Made by a program: the position numbers and the translations under genes
The notes under the pieces: generated by a model
The model's input: the letters and a program-made list of their open reading frames with translations, nothing else
Told to the model about the DNA's origin: nothing
Databases searched by the model: none
Origin: Saccharothrix carnea
GTDB lineage: Bacteria; Actinomycetota; Actinomycetes; Mycobacteriales; Pseudonocardiaceae
DNA length: 64,000 nucleotides
Assembly (NCBI RefSeq): GCF_003014735.1
Contig: NZ_PYAX01000005.1
Coordinates: forward strand, 558,001-622,000
Reading direction: 5' to 3'
In this document: positions 17,331 through 25,679 of the stretch, one piece after another
Layout of the letters: each line of letters begins with the position of its first letter
Position numbering within the stretch: position 1 is the first letter of the stretch

Positions 17331-17458
17331 CCCGAGCGCCCGAGCGCCCGAGCGCCCGAGCGCCCGAGCGCCCGAGCGCCCGAGCGCCCGAGCGCCCGAG
17401 CGCCCGAGCGCCCGAGCGCCCGAGCGCCCGAGCGCCCGAGCGCCCGAGCGCCCGAGCA
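17331..17458. repeat. Perfect 8 bp tandem array, 16 units
   Basis: CCCGAGCG repeats 16 times without a break (the last unit ends in A). It begins 21 bp after the ponA2 stop. Because 8 is not a multiple of 3, every frame reads the same 8-residue periodic peptide, which produces spurious open frames. Such an array should vary in copy number by slippage. Confidence 0.95.
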
Positions 17459-17478
17459 GCCGGTGGGCGCGGGGTCGG

Positions 17479-19950
17479 TTAGCGGCGGGGTGGGTCGGTG
17501 GGGAGGGTGATTTGTGGGGGGCCTGTGGGGCGGCCCGGGTTGGTGGGGCGGCCCGGTTCGCCTTGGCCCGGGTTCGGGGATTCGGTGGTCGGGGGTGGGT
17601 CGGACGGTTGCGGTGGGGGGACGTAGCCCGTGGAGACCAGGAGGGTGACGATGGTGCCCTTGAGGGCGCTGCCGCGGGGGGTTTGGCTGACGACTTGGCC
17701 CTTCGGCTGCTCCGAGTTGCGGTTCTGGGCGGAGACCTTGTAGCCCGCTTGTTCGAGGATCCTGGTGGCGTCGTTGACGTTCCGGCCGACGACGTCGGGA
17801 ATCCGGATCTCGCTGCCGCCCTTGAGGTAGCGCTCCTCGACCGGTGGCATGCCGCGCACCGGCAGTCCATCGTGGATCTTCGTCATCGTCTCGAACCACG
17901 TGCGCGCGGGCACGGTGCCGCCGTAGATGTCACCCTTGCCGCACAAGCGGGGTGGGCCGGCGTTCACGCAGATCCCGCGCGGTTCGACGCCGTCGTTGAA
18001 GGTTTGCACGGCGCCGGCGAAGTCGGGGGTCGCGCCGATGAACGCGGCCGACTTGTAGTCCTCCGTCGTCCCCGTCTTGCCGAGCATCGGCCGCGTCCAC
18101 TTGAACTGCTGCGCCGCCCGCGCCGCGGTACCGGCACCCTGGTCGTCCTTGGACATGCCGACCGCCAGGCCGTTCGCCAGCGGCTCGGCCACGACCTGCT
18201 CGCACGGCGCCTCGTTCACCGGCACGGGGTTGCCGTTGCGGTCGAGGATCTGGCCGATCGGGGACGGCGGGCACCACACGCCGCCGCTCATGATCGTCGC
18301 CGCCACGTTCGCCAGTTCGAGGGTGCTCACCGGCGCGGGGCTGAGGGTGAACGACGCGTTGCCGCCGTTGGACTTGTAGAACTCGGTCTGCGAGATCCGC
18401 AGCTCCTTGTTCTTCGCCTTCGGGTCCGGCCGCACGCCCGCGATGTTCGTCGCCATCGTCTCGCGCATCCCCAACCGGGACGCCATGTCCACCACCGGGT
18501 CCATGCCCAGCTGCTCTTCCAGGATCACGAACCCCGTGTTCGGCGAGGTCTGCAACGCCGTCTGCAACGACATCTGCGACGGGTAGCTCGACGACGCGTT
18601 CCCCAGGCAGTACCACCGCGTGTTCGGCTCACCGGTCGGCGGGCACTTGTCCCCACCGCCCTTGAACACCCTTGACACGTACGAGTTCGGCGTGGCCATC
18701 GTGTTCTCGATGCCCATGCCCTTTTCCAACGCCGCCGCGGCCGTGAACACCTTGTAGACCGACCCCGCCCCGAACTTGTTCTCCACCCCGGACGGCAGGT
18801 CGAACTGGGTCTGGAACTGGTCGGCCTTCAGCCCGTAGTCGCGGTTCGCCACCAGCGCCACGACCTCGTGCCGCTCCTTGCCCGGCCGCACGACCGCCAT
18901 CGTGTTCGCGATCCCGTCGGTCGACTTCGCGACCTGCGCCTCCGCCGCGCGCTTCGCGTGATCGGTGATGGTGCGGTCCAAAGTGGTCCGGATCGTGTAG
19001 CCGCCGGTCTTCAGCTGCTCCAGGCTGAAACCGTTGCGCGCCAAGTAGTTCAGCGCGTACGAGCAGAAGAACCCGTGCTCCGGCCCCGCCCCGATGCACC
19101 CGTTCGCGGGCGTCCGCACCGGCGACGCGAGCCCGAGCGGTTCGGCCTTCGCGGCCTCGGCGGCGTCCCGCGACAGCTTGTCGTTCTCGACCATCTTGTC
19201 GATCACCTGGTTGCGCCGCTCCAACGCCTTCTCCGGGAACACCTCCGGGTTCAGCGCGGACGGGCTGTTGACCATGCCCGCGAGCATCGCCGCCTGCGGC
19301 ACGGTCAACTTGTCCGCCGTGGTGTTGAAGTACGCCTGGGCCGCCGCCGCGATGCCGTAGATCGTCGACCCGAACGGCACCACGTTCAGGTAGCGGGCCA
19401 GGATTTCCTCCTTGCCCAGCTGGCTTTCCAGTTGCAGCGAGATCCGCCATTCACGCGCCTTGCGCGCGACCGTCTGCTCCTGCGCCTTCTGCTGCTCGAC
19501 CTGGTTGTTGCGCGCCACGACGTGCACGAGGTAGTTCTTCACGTATTGCTGCGTGAGCGTGGAAGCACCCTGCGTGACCGATCCGCTGAACTGGTTCGTC
19601 AGTCCGGCCCGGATGGTGCCCCGCCAGTCGACGCCCTGGTGCTCGTAGAACCGGCGATCTTCGATCGAGACGAGCGCGGCCTTCATCGTCGGCGAGATCA
19701 TCTCCGGCGGGACGAGCACGCGGTACTGGTCGTACAGGTACGCGATCGGCGCGCCGTCCTTGTCGGTGATCGTGGAGATCAACGGCGGGTCGGTGGTGAC
19801 CAGGTCGGCCGAGATGCTGTCGACCGTGTCGCTGGCTCTGTTCGACACCATGCCCAGCGAGCCCACGACAGGGAACAACATGCCTGCCAGCAGCACTCCG
19901 GCCAGCAGACACAGTCCGAGCAGTTTCAGCACGCCGTTCCTGGCTCGCAT
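17479..19950 (-). CDS. ponA2: Class A penicillin-binding protein with PASTA domain (PonA2 type)
   Basis: An 823-residue bifunctional peptidoglycan synthase. Order: an N-terminal membrane helix (residues about 10-32), the GT51 glycosyltransferase with IEDRRFYEHQGVDW and QGASTLTQQYVKNY, the transpeptidase with GAGSVYK (SxxK), SPNTG (SxN) and GKTGTT, then one PASTA domain (IPDVVGRNVNDATRIL) and a Pro-rich tail. It polymerises and crosslinks the wall outside the membrane. ATG 19950 is preferred; a GTG at 19971 is possible. It diverges from whiB4, as ponA2-whiB4 do in mycobacteria. Confidence 0.95.
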   Translation of the reverse strand: MRARNGVLKLLGLCLLAGVLLAGMLFPVVGSLGMVSNRASDTVDSISADLVTTDPPLISTITDKDGAPIAYLYDQYRVLVPPEMISPTMKAALVSIEDRRFYEHQGVDWRGTIRAGLTNQFSGSVTQGASTLTQQYVKNYLVHVVARNNQVEQQKAQEQTVARKAREWRISLQLESQLGKEEILARYLNVVPFGSTIYGIAAAAQAYFNTTADKLTVPQAAMLAGMVNSPSALNPEVFPEKALERRNQVIDKMVENDKLSRDAAEAAKAEPLGLASPVRTPANGCIGAGPEHGFFCSYALNYLARNGFSLEQLKTGGYTIRTTLDRTITDHAKRAAEAQVAKSTDGIANTMAVVRPGKERHEVVALVANRDYGLKADQFQTQFDLPSGVENKFGAGSVYKVFTAAAALEKGMGIENTMATPNSYVSRVFKGGGDKCPPTGEPNTRWYCLGNASSSYPSQMSLQTALQTSPNTGFVILEEQLGMDPVVDMASRLGMRETMATNIAGVRPDPKAKNKELRISQTEFYKSNGGNASFTLSPAPVSTLELANVAATIMSGGVWCPPSPIGQILDRNGNPVPVNEAPCEQVVAEPLANGLAVGMSKDDQGAGTAARAAQQFKWTRPMLGKTGTTEDYKSAAFIGATPDFAGAVQTFNDGVEPRGICVNAGPPRLCGKGDIYGGTVPARTWFETMTKIHDGLPVRGMPPVEERYLKGGSEIRIPDVVGRNVNDATRILEQAGYKVSAQNRNSEQPKGQVVSQTPRGSALKGTIVTLLVSTGYVPPPQPSDPPPTTESPNPGQGEPGRPTNPGRPTGPPQITLPTDPPRR

Positions 19951-20206
19951 GCAGGTCAGCGTACGCGGCACCTGAAGAGGTGATCGAGATCGCGCACAGT
20001 TGATTACCCAGGATGAGTACTCGTACTCAAGACAGGTAACAGGTGGGCAACCCAGGGTTGGAGGTGGAACCAGAAGGCTCTACAGTCCGTCACTGTCCAA
20101 GACAGCAGCCGAGGGCACGACCACTCGATGGTGAGCCTACGGCATCCGCGGCAGGGGTGTGGCGGATTTAGAAGGTCTGGGCACTGTGTGAACCGAGGTG
20201 GGGGAT

Positions 20207-20497
20207 ATGCAGCAGGGGGATTGGCGGATCAAGGCCTCGTGCCGTGATGAGGAGCCGGACCAGCTCTTCGTCCGCGGTGCGGAGCAGCGCAAGGCCAAGG
20301 TGGTGTGCCTGGGTTGCCCGGTGCGCACCGAATGCCTGGCCGAGGCCCTGGACAACCGGATCGAGTTCGGTGTGTGGGGCGGCATGACCGAGCGTGAACG
20401 GCGGGCGTTGCTGCGGCGACGCCCGGATGTCACGTCATGGCACGAGCTCCTCGACACCGCACGTCAGGAGCACCACGAGGAGTCCAAGGTCGGTTGA
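20207..20497 (+). CDS. whiB4: WhiB-family iron-sulfur regulator (WhiB4/WblA type)
   Basis: A 96-residue WhiB-like protein. The four cluster-binding cysteines are in KASCRDE, VVCLGCP and RTECLAE, followed by the turn FGVWGGMTERERRALL. The sequence and neighbours (ponA2 divergent, two ArsA-like ATPases) match M. tuberculosis WhiB4 (Rv3681c) and Streptomyces WblA, which respond to oxidative signals and, in Streptomyces, affect development and antibiotic output. The ATG at 20207 follows GAGGTGGGGG. It is tail-to-tail with the ATPase gene, 14 bp apart. Confidence 0.93.
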   Translation: MQQGDWRIKASCRDEEPDQLFVRGAEQRKAKVVCLGCPVRTECLAEALDNRIEFGVWGGMTERERRALLRRRPDVTSWHELLDTARQEHHEESKVG

Positions 20498-20511
20498 CCG
20501 GCCGGGCTCCA

Positions 20512-21630
20512 CTACTCGCCCGCCAACCGCCGTCCGATCTCGTGCAGGCCGTCCAGGTCGTGCACGTCGGTGGGTAGCGCGGGTACTCCGATCAGCGGAA
20601 CACCAGGGTGCGCACGGGTGAATCGCGCGAGCAGTCGCTTCTCTCGATCGGCGACCGCCACGCGATCCGCGTGCACCCGCAACACCGCGGCAGCCAGCGG
20701 AGCGTCCCCAGTGCGCTCGAGCCGGTCCGCCGCCGCCAACGCACCTGGTGCCGGCAAGGGGGCCAGCACCGGGTGCGTCCGGTTCGCCACCAGACCGGTC
20801 AACGGCATCCGTTCCGCGCTCAACCGCTCCACGAAGTAGCTGGCCTCGCGCAACGCGTCCGGTTCGGCCGCCGCGACCACCAGGAACCCGGTTCCGGGTG
20901 ATCGCAGCAGCTCATAGGTGGCCTGGGCGCGTTGCCGGAAGCCACCGAACATGCTGTCGAACGCCTGCACGAACGTCGAAGCGTCCTGCAGGAGTTGGCC
21001 GCCGACGATCGTGGACACGGCTTTGGTGAACAGGCCGAAGCCCGCGCCCACGATCTTGCGGATGCCGCGCCCGCCCGCACGGGCGGGCGCCGACAGCATC
21101 CGGATCAGCTTGCCGTCCAGCACGGTCGACAGCCGCTGCGGCGCGTCCAGGAAGTCCAGCGCCGACCGGCTCGGCGGGGTGTCCACGACGATCAGGTCCC
21201 ACTCGTCGCGTTCGACCAGTTGGCCCAGCTTCTCCATCGCCATGTACTCCTGCGTGCCGGAGAACGACGTGGAAATCGTCTGGTAGAACGGGTTCGCCAG
21301 GATCTGCTCGGCCCGCTCCCGACCGGCGTGCTGCCACACCATGTCGTCGAACGTGCGACGCATGTCCAGCATCATCGCGTGCAGCTCACCCTGGTCGAGC
21401 CCCAGCGCGTCGACCCGGCGGGGCTGGTTGTCCAGCTCCCCGAGGCCCAGCGACTGGGCCAGCCTGCGCGCCGGGTCGATCGTCAGCACGACCGCCCGCC
21501 TGCCCCGTTCGGCGGCACGCACGGCCAGCGCCGCCGCCGTGGTCGTCTTGCCGACGCCACCCGACCCGCAGCACACCAGCACCCGGGTCTCCGGGTTGTC
21601 CAGCAACGCGTCCACGTCCAGCCGGTTCAC
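20512..21630 (-). CDS. ArsA/Get3-like ATPase (Rv3680 type)
   Basis: A 372-residue deviant-Walker ATPase with [15 protein letters not shown], switch [14 protein letters not shown] and switch [17 protein letters not shown]. It is second of a pair whose genes overlap by 4 bp (GTGA at 21627-21630), matching Rv3679-Rv3680, reported as Get3-like and probably acting as a heterodimer. The cysteines used for arsenite by ArsA are not evident, so arsenite transport is unlikely. Client unknown. Confidence 0.9.
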   Translation of the reverse strand: MNRLDVDALLDNPETRVLVCCGSGGVGKTTTAAALAVRAAERGRRAVVLTIDPARRLAQSLGLGELDNQPRRVDALGLDQGELHAMMLDMRRTFDDMVWQHAGRERAEQILANPFYQTISTSFSGTQEYMAMEKLGQLVERDEWDLIVVDTPPSRSALDFLDAPQRLSTVLDGKLIRMLSAPARAGGRGIRKIVGAGFGLFTKAVSTIVGGQLLQDASTFVQAFDSMFGGFRQRAQATYELLRSPGTGFLVVAAAEPDALREASYFVERLSAERMPLTGLVANRTHPVLAPLPAPGALAAADRLERTGDAPLAAAVLRVHADRVAVADREKRLLARFTRAHPGVPLIGVPALPTDVHDLDGLHEIGRRLAGE

Positions 21631-22619
21631 CGCACACCTCGCCCGACCAGCACCTCGGCCAGCTCGTACAGCGCGGCCACGTCCACGCCGTCCGTCAGCT
21701 CCGGCAGTTCCAGCGTCGGCAGGTCCGCCTCGGCCAGCTTCTCCTTCGCCCGCTCCTCCATCCGGACCCGCAACGCGTGCTCCACGGTCTGCTCGACCAG
21801 CCCGTCCAGCACGTCGGCGTCCACCTCGACGCCCGCCGCCTCCAGCCCGGTCCGCACCCGGCCGACGTCGACCCGCCCCTCGGACGCCGCCGCGACCGAC
21901 CGCGCGGGCAGCCGCGGCGCGCTGACCCGGTTCACGAACACCGCGCCCGGCCGCAGGTCTGCGGCGTCCAGCTCGGCCACCGCGTCCAACGTCTCGCGCA
22001 CCGGCATCTCCTCCAGCAACGCCACCAGGTGCACCGCCGTGTCACCGGAGTGCAGCAGCTTGACCACGCCGTCGCTCTGGCCCTTGATCGGCCCGACCTT
22101 GGCGAGGTCGGCCATGGCCCTGGTGACGTCCAGGAACCGGACCACCCGACCGGTCGGCGGCGCGTCGAGCACGACGGCGTCGTACTCGTGCCGCCCGGTC
22201 TTGCCCGCGCGGCGCACGCACTCCTTGACCTTGCCGGTGAGCAGCACGTCCCGCAGACCCGGCGCGAGGGTGGTGGCGAACTCGATCGCTCCCATCTTCT
22301 TCAACGTCCGGCCGGCGAAGCCGAGGTTGTAGAACATGTCGAGGTACTCGAGCAGCGCCGCCTCGGGGTCCACGGCGAGCGCACGCACTTCGCCCCCACC
22401 GGGCGCGGACGCGATCCGCTCCTCGGAGTACGGCAGCGGCGGGCGGTCGAACAGCTGCGCGATGCCCTGCCGGTTCTCCACCTCCACCAGCAGCACGCGC
22501 CGTCCGCCGGTGGCCAGCGCCAGCGCGAGGGCCGCGGCGACCGTGGTCTTGCCGGTCCCGCCCTTGCCCGTCACCACGTGCAGCCGCGCACGGGTGAGTT
22601 CGTCGGTCCAGCCGTTCAC
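21627..22619 (-). CDS. ArsA/Get3-like ATPase (Rv3679 type)
   Basis: A 330-residue ATPase with [19 protein letters not shown] and the signature Lys of the deviant Walker A, switch [15 protein letters not shown], and a helical C-terminal half ([16 protein letters not shown]). First gene of the pair; translation of the second is coupled by the GTGA overlap. Homologous to Rv3679. Probably cytosolic and working with its partner on membrane or tail-anchored clients, by analogy with Get3; the client is not known. Confidence 0.9.
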   Translation of the reverse strand: MNGWTDELTRARLHVVTGKGGTGKTTVAAALALALATGGRRVLLVEVENRQGIAQLFDRPPLPYSEERIASAPGGGEVRALAVDPEAALLEYLDMFYNLGFAGRTLKKMGAIEFATTLAPGLRDVLLTGKVKECVRRAGKTGRHEYDAVVLDAPPTGRVVRFLDVTRAMADLAKVGPIKGQSDGVVKLLHSGDTAVHLVALLEEMPVRETLDAVAELDAADLRPGAVFVNRVSAPRLPARSVAAASEGRVDVGRVRTGLEAAGVEVDADVLDGLVEQTVEHALRVRMEERAKEKLAEADLPTLELPELTDGVDVAALYELAEVLVGRGVR

Positions 22620-22674
22620 CAGATCAGCCTATGCGCGACGCCCTGAGAACCGCTGGCCACGCCGCCTGCCAAGG

Positions 22675-22926
22675 TCAGTCCCACATGGTGACGAACACCA
22701 CCGCGATGGCCGTCGCCGCGACGACGCCCCACGCCAGGACCGAAGGCAGCACGTACGCGATCAGCACCGCCACGACCGCGACGATCACGGCCCCGACCAG
22801 CAACGCCCGCATCACGTCGGACCGCCTGGCACCCTTGCGATCGCGTGCCTGGGCCATCCCGACGAGGATCATCACCAGCCCGCCCAGCAGGAACGCGCTG
22901 GTGGCGACGATCCGCCACGTTTCCAC
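22675..22926 (-). CDS. Small membrane protein with three helices
   Basis: An 83-residue protein with hydrophobic segments at about residues 7-24, 39-56 and 60-78. GTG start at 22924-22926 (METWRIVATSAFLLGG). It lies 55 bp upstream of the ATPase pair on the same strand and may share its transcript. No known family recognised. Confidence 0.6.
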   Translation of the reverse strand: METWRIVATSAFLLGGLVMILVGMAQARDRKGARRSDVMRALLVGAVIVAVVAVLIAYVLPSVLAWGVVAATAIAVVFVTMWD

Positions 22927-22958
22927 GTGATCAACGCTAGCGCCGAGTGATCGCCCCG

Positions 22959-23225
22959 TCACGTCACGCTTTGGCCCTCGGGCACCACCTCCCCCTCCAC
23001 CCACACCAGCCGCGCCCGCGCCGACTTGTCGATCGCGAAGTACCACAGCGCCCGCTCCGCGCTCGTGGTGGAGATCCGGAGCCCCGACCCGCCCTCGGGG
23101 CCCGTCACCTCCGCCGAGCCGCTCCCGAACTCCAGGCCCCACGCCGCGACCCACCCGCCCTCGGCGTTCTCCTGGACGATCGCGAACAGCCTCGGCGCCT
23201 CCGCGATCAACTCTGCATTGTTCAT
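22959..23225 (-). CDS. Unknown 88-residue protein
   Basis: The ATG at 23223-23225 begins MNNAELIAEAPRLFAIV. It contains a probable beta-rich part (GGWVAAWGLEFGSGSAEV) and ends VVPEGQSVT. No family recognised. It diverges from the XRE regulator, about 95 bp apart, so that regulator might control it. Confidence 0.5.
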   Translation of the reverse strand: MNNAELIAEAPRLFAIVQENAEGGWVAAWGLEFGSGSAEVTGPEGGSGLRISTTSAERALWYFAIDKSARARLVWVEGEVVPEGQSVT

Positions 23226-23320
23226 GGGTGAATGGTAGCGTTCGAGTAGTTCAAACCGCTGAAATCGAACGAGTGAAGTTCGTGGGATGGGTCGTCACAC
23301 AGAGTGGTTAAGGTGATCGA

Positions 23321-24178
23321 ATGGCAATCGGCTCGACGCGCGGCAAGCGCCGCCTCGGACGTCACATCCGCCCGATCCTGGAGAGGTCCGGCCTCAAGGT
23401 CGACGAGGTGGTCAAGCAGTCGCGGGTGTCCCGCCCGACGATCACCCGCATGCTGTCCGGCGAGGCCCTGGCGCGCTGGCCCGCGCTGTCGATGGTCCTC
23501 GACGTCATCGGCGCGACACCCGAGGAGAAGACCCGGGCGCTGCAGCTCTGGGAAGTCGCCGACGTCGACCCGTCCGCGATCCAGCACGCCCGTGACCTGC
23601 CCGCGAACTACAAGCGGCTGCGGATGGACGAGCTGGAGGCGGTGCGGGAGCGCACCCTCGACTCGGCCCTGGTCCCCGGCCTGCTCCAGACCGCCGGGTA
23701 CGCCGAGGCGCTCGCACGGGCCGCCCGTCGCCGGATCGTCGGCGAGAGCTGGGACTCCCGCGCGGCGGCCGAGCGCGCTGACCGGCAAGCGGCGCTGACC
23801 AGGGAAGACCCGGTCGAGTACCACGCCCTGATCGACGAGACCGCACTCCGTCGTCTGGTCGGCGGCCCCGAGGTGATGCGCGAGCAACTGGCCCACCTCG
23901 TCGCGATGGCGAAGCGGCCGAACGTGACCATCCAGGTCCTGCCGTACTCGGTCGGCGCCTACGGGGCGCAGGTCGGAGCGATGTTCCTGCTGGACTTCAT
24001 CGAGTCGGACGAACCGCGGGCCGCCTATGTGGAGGCCCTGACGGGCATGGTTCCCGTAGAAGATGAAGAGGCCGAGGTGCTGTCGGCGGTCTGGGACGAC
24101 GCCGCGCGCCTGGCGCTCACGGAGGACGACTCCGTGGGTCTCATCGGGTCGGTGCGGGACGCGCTAGGAGACAGATGA
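23321..24178 (+). CDS. XRE-family regulator with DUF5753
   Basis: A 285-residue protein: helix-turn-helix at about residues 23-60 (LKVDEVVKQSRVSRPTITRM), then a DUF5753 domain containing LVPGLLQTAGYAEAL and VTIQVLPYSVGAYG. This is the standard actinomycete partner of a DUF397 protein, as with BldB/AbaA-type pairs affecting development. Its stop overlaps the DUF397 start (ATGA at 24175-24178). Confidence 0.93.
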   Translation: MAIGSTRGKRRLGRHIRPILERSGLKVDEVVKQSRVSRPTITRMLSGEALARWPALSMVLDVIGATPEEKTRALQLWEVADVDPSAIQHARDLPANYKRLRMDELEAVRERTLDSALVPGLLQTAGYAEALARAARRRIVGESWDSRAAAERADRQAALTREDPVEYHALIDETALRRLVGGPEVMREQLAHLVAMAKRPNVTIQVLPYSVGAYGAQVGAMFLLDFIESDEPRAAYVEALTGMVPVEDEEAEVLSAVWDDAARLALTEDDSVGLIGSVRDALGDR

Positions 24179-24357
24179 TCAACCAGGCGTGGCGGAAGAG
24201 CAGCAGGAGCGGTTCGGACGCGCAGTGCGTCGAGTTGGCGGTGGGCGAGCGTGTCGCCGGTGTGCGGGACACGAAGAACCGGGACGGCGGCACGTTGGTG
24301 TTCGGGGCGCGGGCGTTCGCCGCGTTCCTGGCTGATGTGAAGAGGTCTCAAGTCTGA
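24175..24357 (+). CDS. DUF397 small protein
   Basis: A 60-residue DUF397 protein with the family core AWRKSSRSGSDAQCVELAV and VRDTKNRDGGTLVF. It overlaps the XRE gene by 4 bp. In known pairs the DUF397 partner binds and modulates the XRE protein; that is expected here. Confidence 0.93.
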   Translation: MINQAWRKSSRSGSDAQCVELAVGERVAGVRDTKNRDGGTLVFGARAFAAFLADVKRSQV

Positions 24358-24426
24358 GCACGGTGTGACACGAATGGGGGTACTCGGACGGGTGCCCCTG
24401 TTCGGCACCCCGCTAGGCTGCGCGCC

Positions 24427-24582
24427 ATGCAGAAGTGGGAGTACGCGACCGTCCCGCTGTTGATCCACGCCACCAAGGCGATCCTGGACCAGTGGGGTGA
24501 CGACGGCTGGGAACTGGTCACGGTGCTGCCGAACCCGAGCGGCGAGCAGCACGTCGCCTACCTGAAGCGGCCCAAGGCATGA
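24427..24582 (+). CDS. DUF4177-like 51-residue protein (Rv3678A type)
   Basis: A short gene beginning MQKWEYATVPLLIHATKAIL with the DUF4177 core WGDDGWELVTVLPN. Its stop overlaps the ridA start as ATGA (24579-24582), as expected for the Rv3678A-Rv3678c order. The ATG at 24427 follows GCTGCGCGCC without a strong ribosome site. Function unknown. Confidence 0.82.
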   Translation: MQKWEYATVPLLIHATKAILDQWGDDGWELVTVLPNPSGEQHVAYLKRPKA

Positions 24583-25037
24583 GCTGGACGGCACGTCTAG
24601 CCGAGCTGGGAGTCGAACTGCCCGAGGTCGCGGCACCGGTCGCGGCCTACGTGCCCGCCGTGCGCACCGGGCAGCTGGTCTACACGTCCGGGCAGCTGCC
24701 GTTCGTCAAGGGCTCGCTCGCGGCCACCGGCAAGGTCGGCGGCGACATCAGCCCCGAAGAGGCCAAGGCCCACGCCCGCACGTGCGCGCTGAACGCGTTG
24801 GCCGCCGTGGACGCGCTGGTCGGCCTCGACCAGGTGACCCGCGTGGTCAAGCTGGTCGGGTTCGTCGCCTCCGCCGAGGGCTTCACCGGCCAGCCCGCCG
24901 TGATCAACGGCGCCTCCGACCTGCTCGGCGAGGTGTTCGGCGAGGCCGGGCGGCACGCGCGGGCCGCGGTCGGCGTGGCCGAGCTGCCGCTGGGCGCGCC
25001 GGTCGAGGTGGAACTGATCGTCGAGATCGGGGAGTGA
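24579..25037 (+). CDS. RidA-family enamine/imine deaminase-like protein
   Basis: A 152-residue YjgF/RidA-fold protein of the larger subgroup matching Rv3678c. Core motifs: VYTSGQLPFVKG, ALNALAAVDALVGLDQVTRVVKL and VAELPLGAPVEVELI. The Arg that defines active RidA deaminases is not obvious at its usual C-terminal place, so deaminase activity is uncertain. Coupled to the DUF4177 gene upstream; the next gene starts 1 bp after its stop. Confidence 0.88.
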   Translation: MSWTARLAELGVELPEVAAPVAAYVPAVRTGQLVYTSGQLPFVKGSLAATGKVGGDISPEEAKAHARTCALNALAAVDALVGLDQVTRVVKLVGFVASAEGFTGQPAVINGASDLLGEVFGEAGRHARAAVGVAELPLGAPVEVELIVEIGE

Positions 25038-25038
25038 G

Positions 25039-25641
25039 ATGTCGGACACGTGCCACGAGCTGCTGCTGAGGCTGGCCGGTCGGCTGCCGGACGAGCTCCT
25101 CTGGAGATTCCGCGACTGGGCCGCCACGGACGCCGTCGCGGTGCTCGCCCGCGCCCTGCCGCGCACGTTGCTGCACGACCGGATCGGTCTGACGGACTAC
25201 GAGCAGCGGCTGCTGGCGGACGCGCTCGTGCCCCACGGAGCCGACCGGTCCATCATCAGTTCTGTCAAAGGGCTGGACGAACTGCCCGAATCCGGCTACA
25301 CCTTCTCCCCGGAATCACCCGATCGGGTGTCGATGGGTGATTCCGCGACCGTGGTGCTCGGAGCGACCTTGCGAGGACGCCTCGGGGTCGGCGAAGTCCG
25401 GTCCTCGTGGCGGCTGGGCGGGGGCGAACCCAGGAGGCTGATCCTGGTCACCGCCACGACCGGCGAAGCCCGGTTGACCGGTGAGCTCCAGCGGGTGCTG
25501 CGGGCGCTCGGCGAGCACGACCCGTGTGTGGAGGTCCTGCCCGCCGGACTGGACCTGCCGCCCTACCACAGGGCGGCGTTGGCGGCATCGGAGCTGGTGT
25601 GCGCCGGCGCTGACGCCGACGGGCACTTGGTGCCCGTATAG
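25039..25641 (+). CDS. Unknown protein related to the 25680 product
   Basis: A 200-residue protein starting MSDTCHELLLRLAGRLPDEL. The N-terminal half is helical (about residues 5-75) and the C-terminal part is predicted alpha/beta (RRLILVTATTGEARLTGEL...VCVEVLPAGLDLPPYHRAAL-like). The N-terminus, the middle strand and the segment PPYHRAALAASE correspond in order to parts of the next product (LHDLLLALAGRVDDDAL, GEYHAAAVTTARE), so the two are diverged paralogues. No known domain. Probably in the same transcript as ridA. Confidence 0.72.
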   Translation: MSDTCHELLLRLAGRLPDELLWRFRDWAATDAVAVLARALPRTLLHDRIGLTDYEQRLLADALVPHGADRSIISSVKGLDELPESGYTFSPESPDRVSMGDSATVVLGATLRGRLGVGEVRSSWRLGGGEPRRLILVTATTGEARLTGELQRVLRALGEHDPCVEVLPAGLDLPPYHRAALAASELVCAGADADGHLVPV

Positions 25642-25679
25642 AGCTCGGCGCTCCCGCGCGGGCCGGAAGGAGAACAGGC

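Noticed and set aside
17331-17458. CRISPR array or protein-coding repeat
   Set aside because: 8 bp units without spacers and not a multiple of three.
17059-18675. Long plus-strand frame across the microsatellite and antisense to ponA2
   Set aside because: The product is RPSARAPE repeats followed by the shadow of ponA2; 8 bp units keep all frames open.
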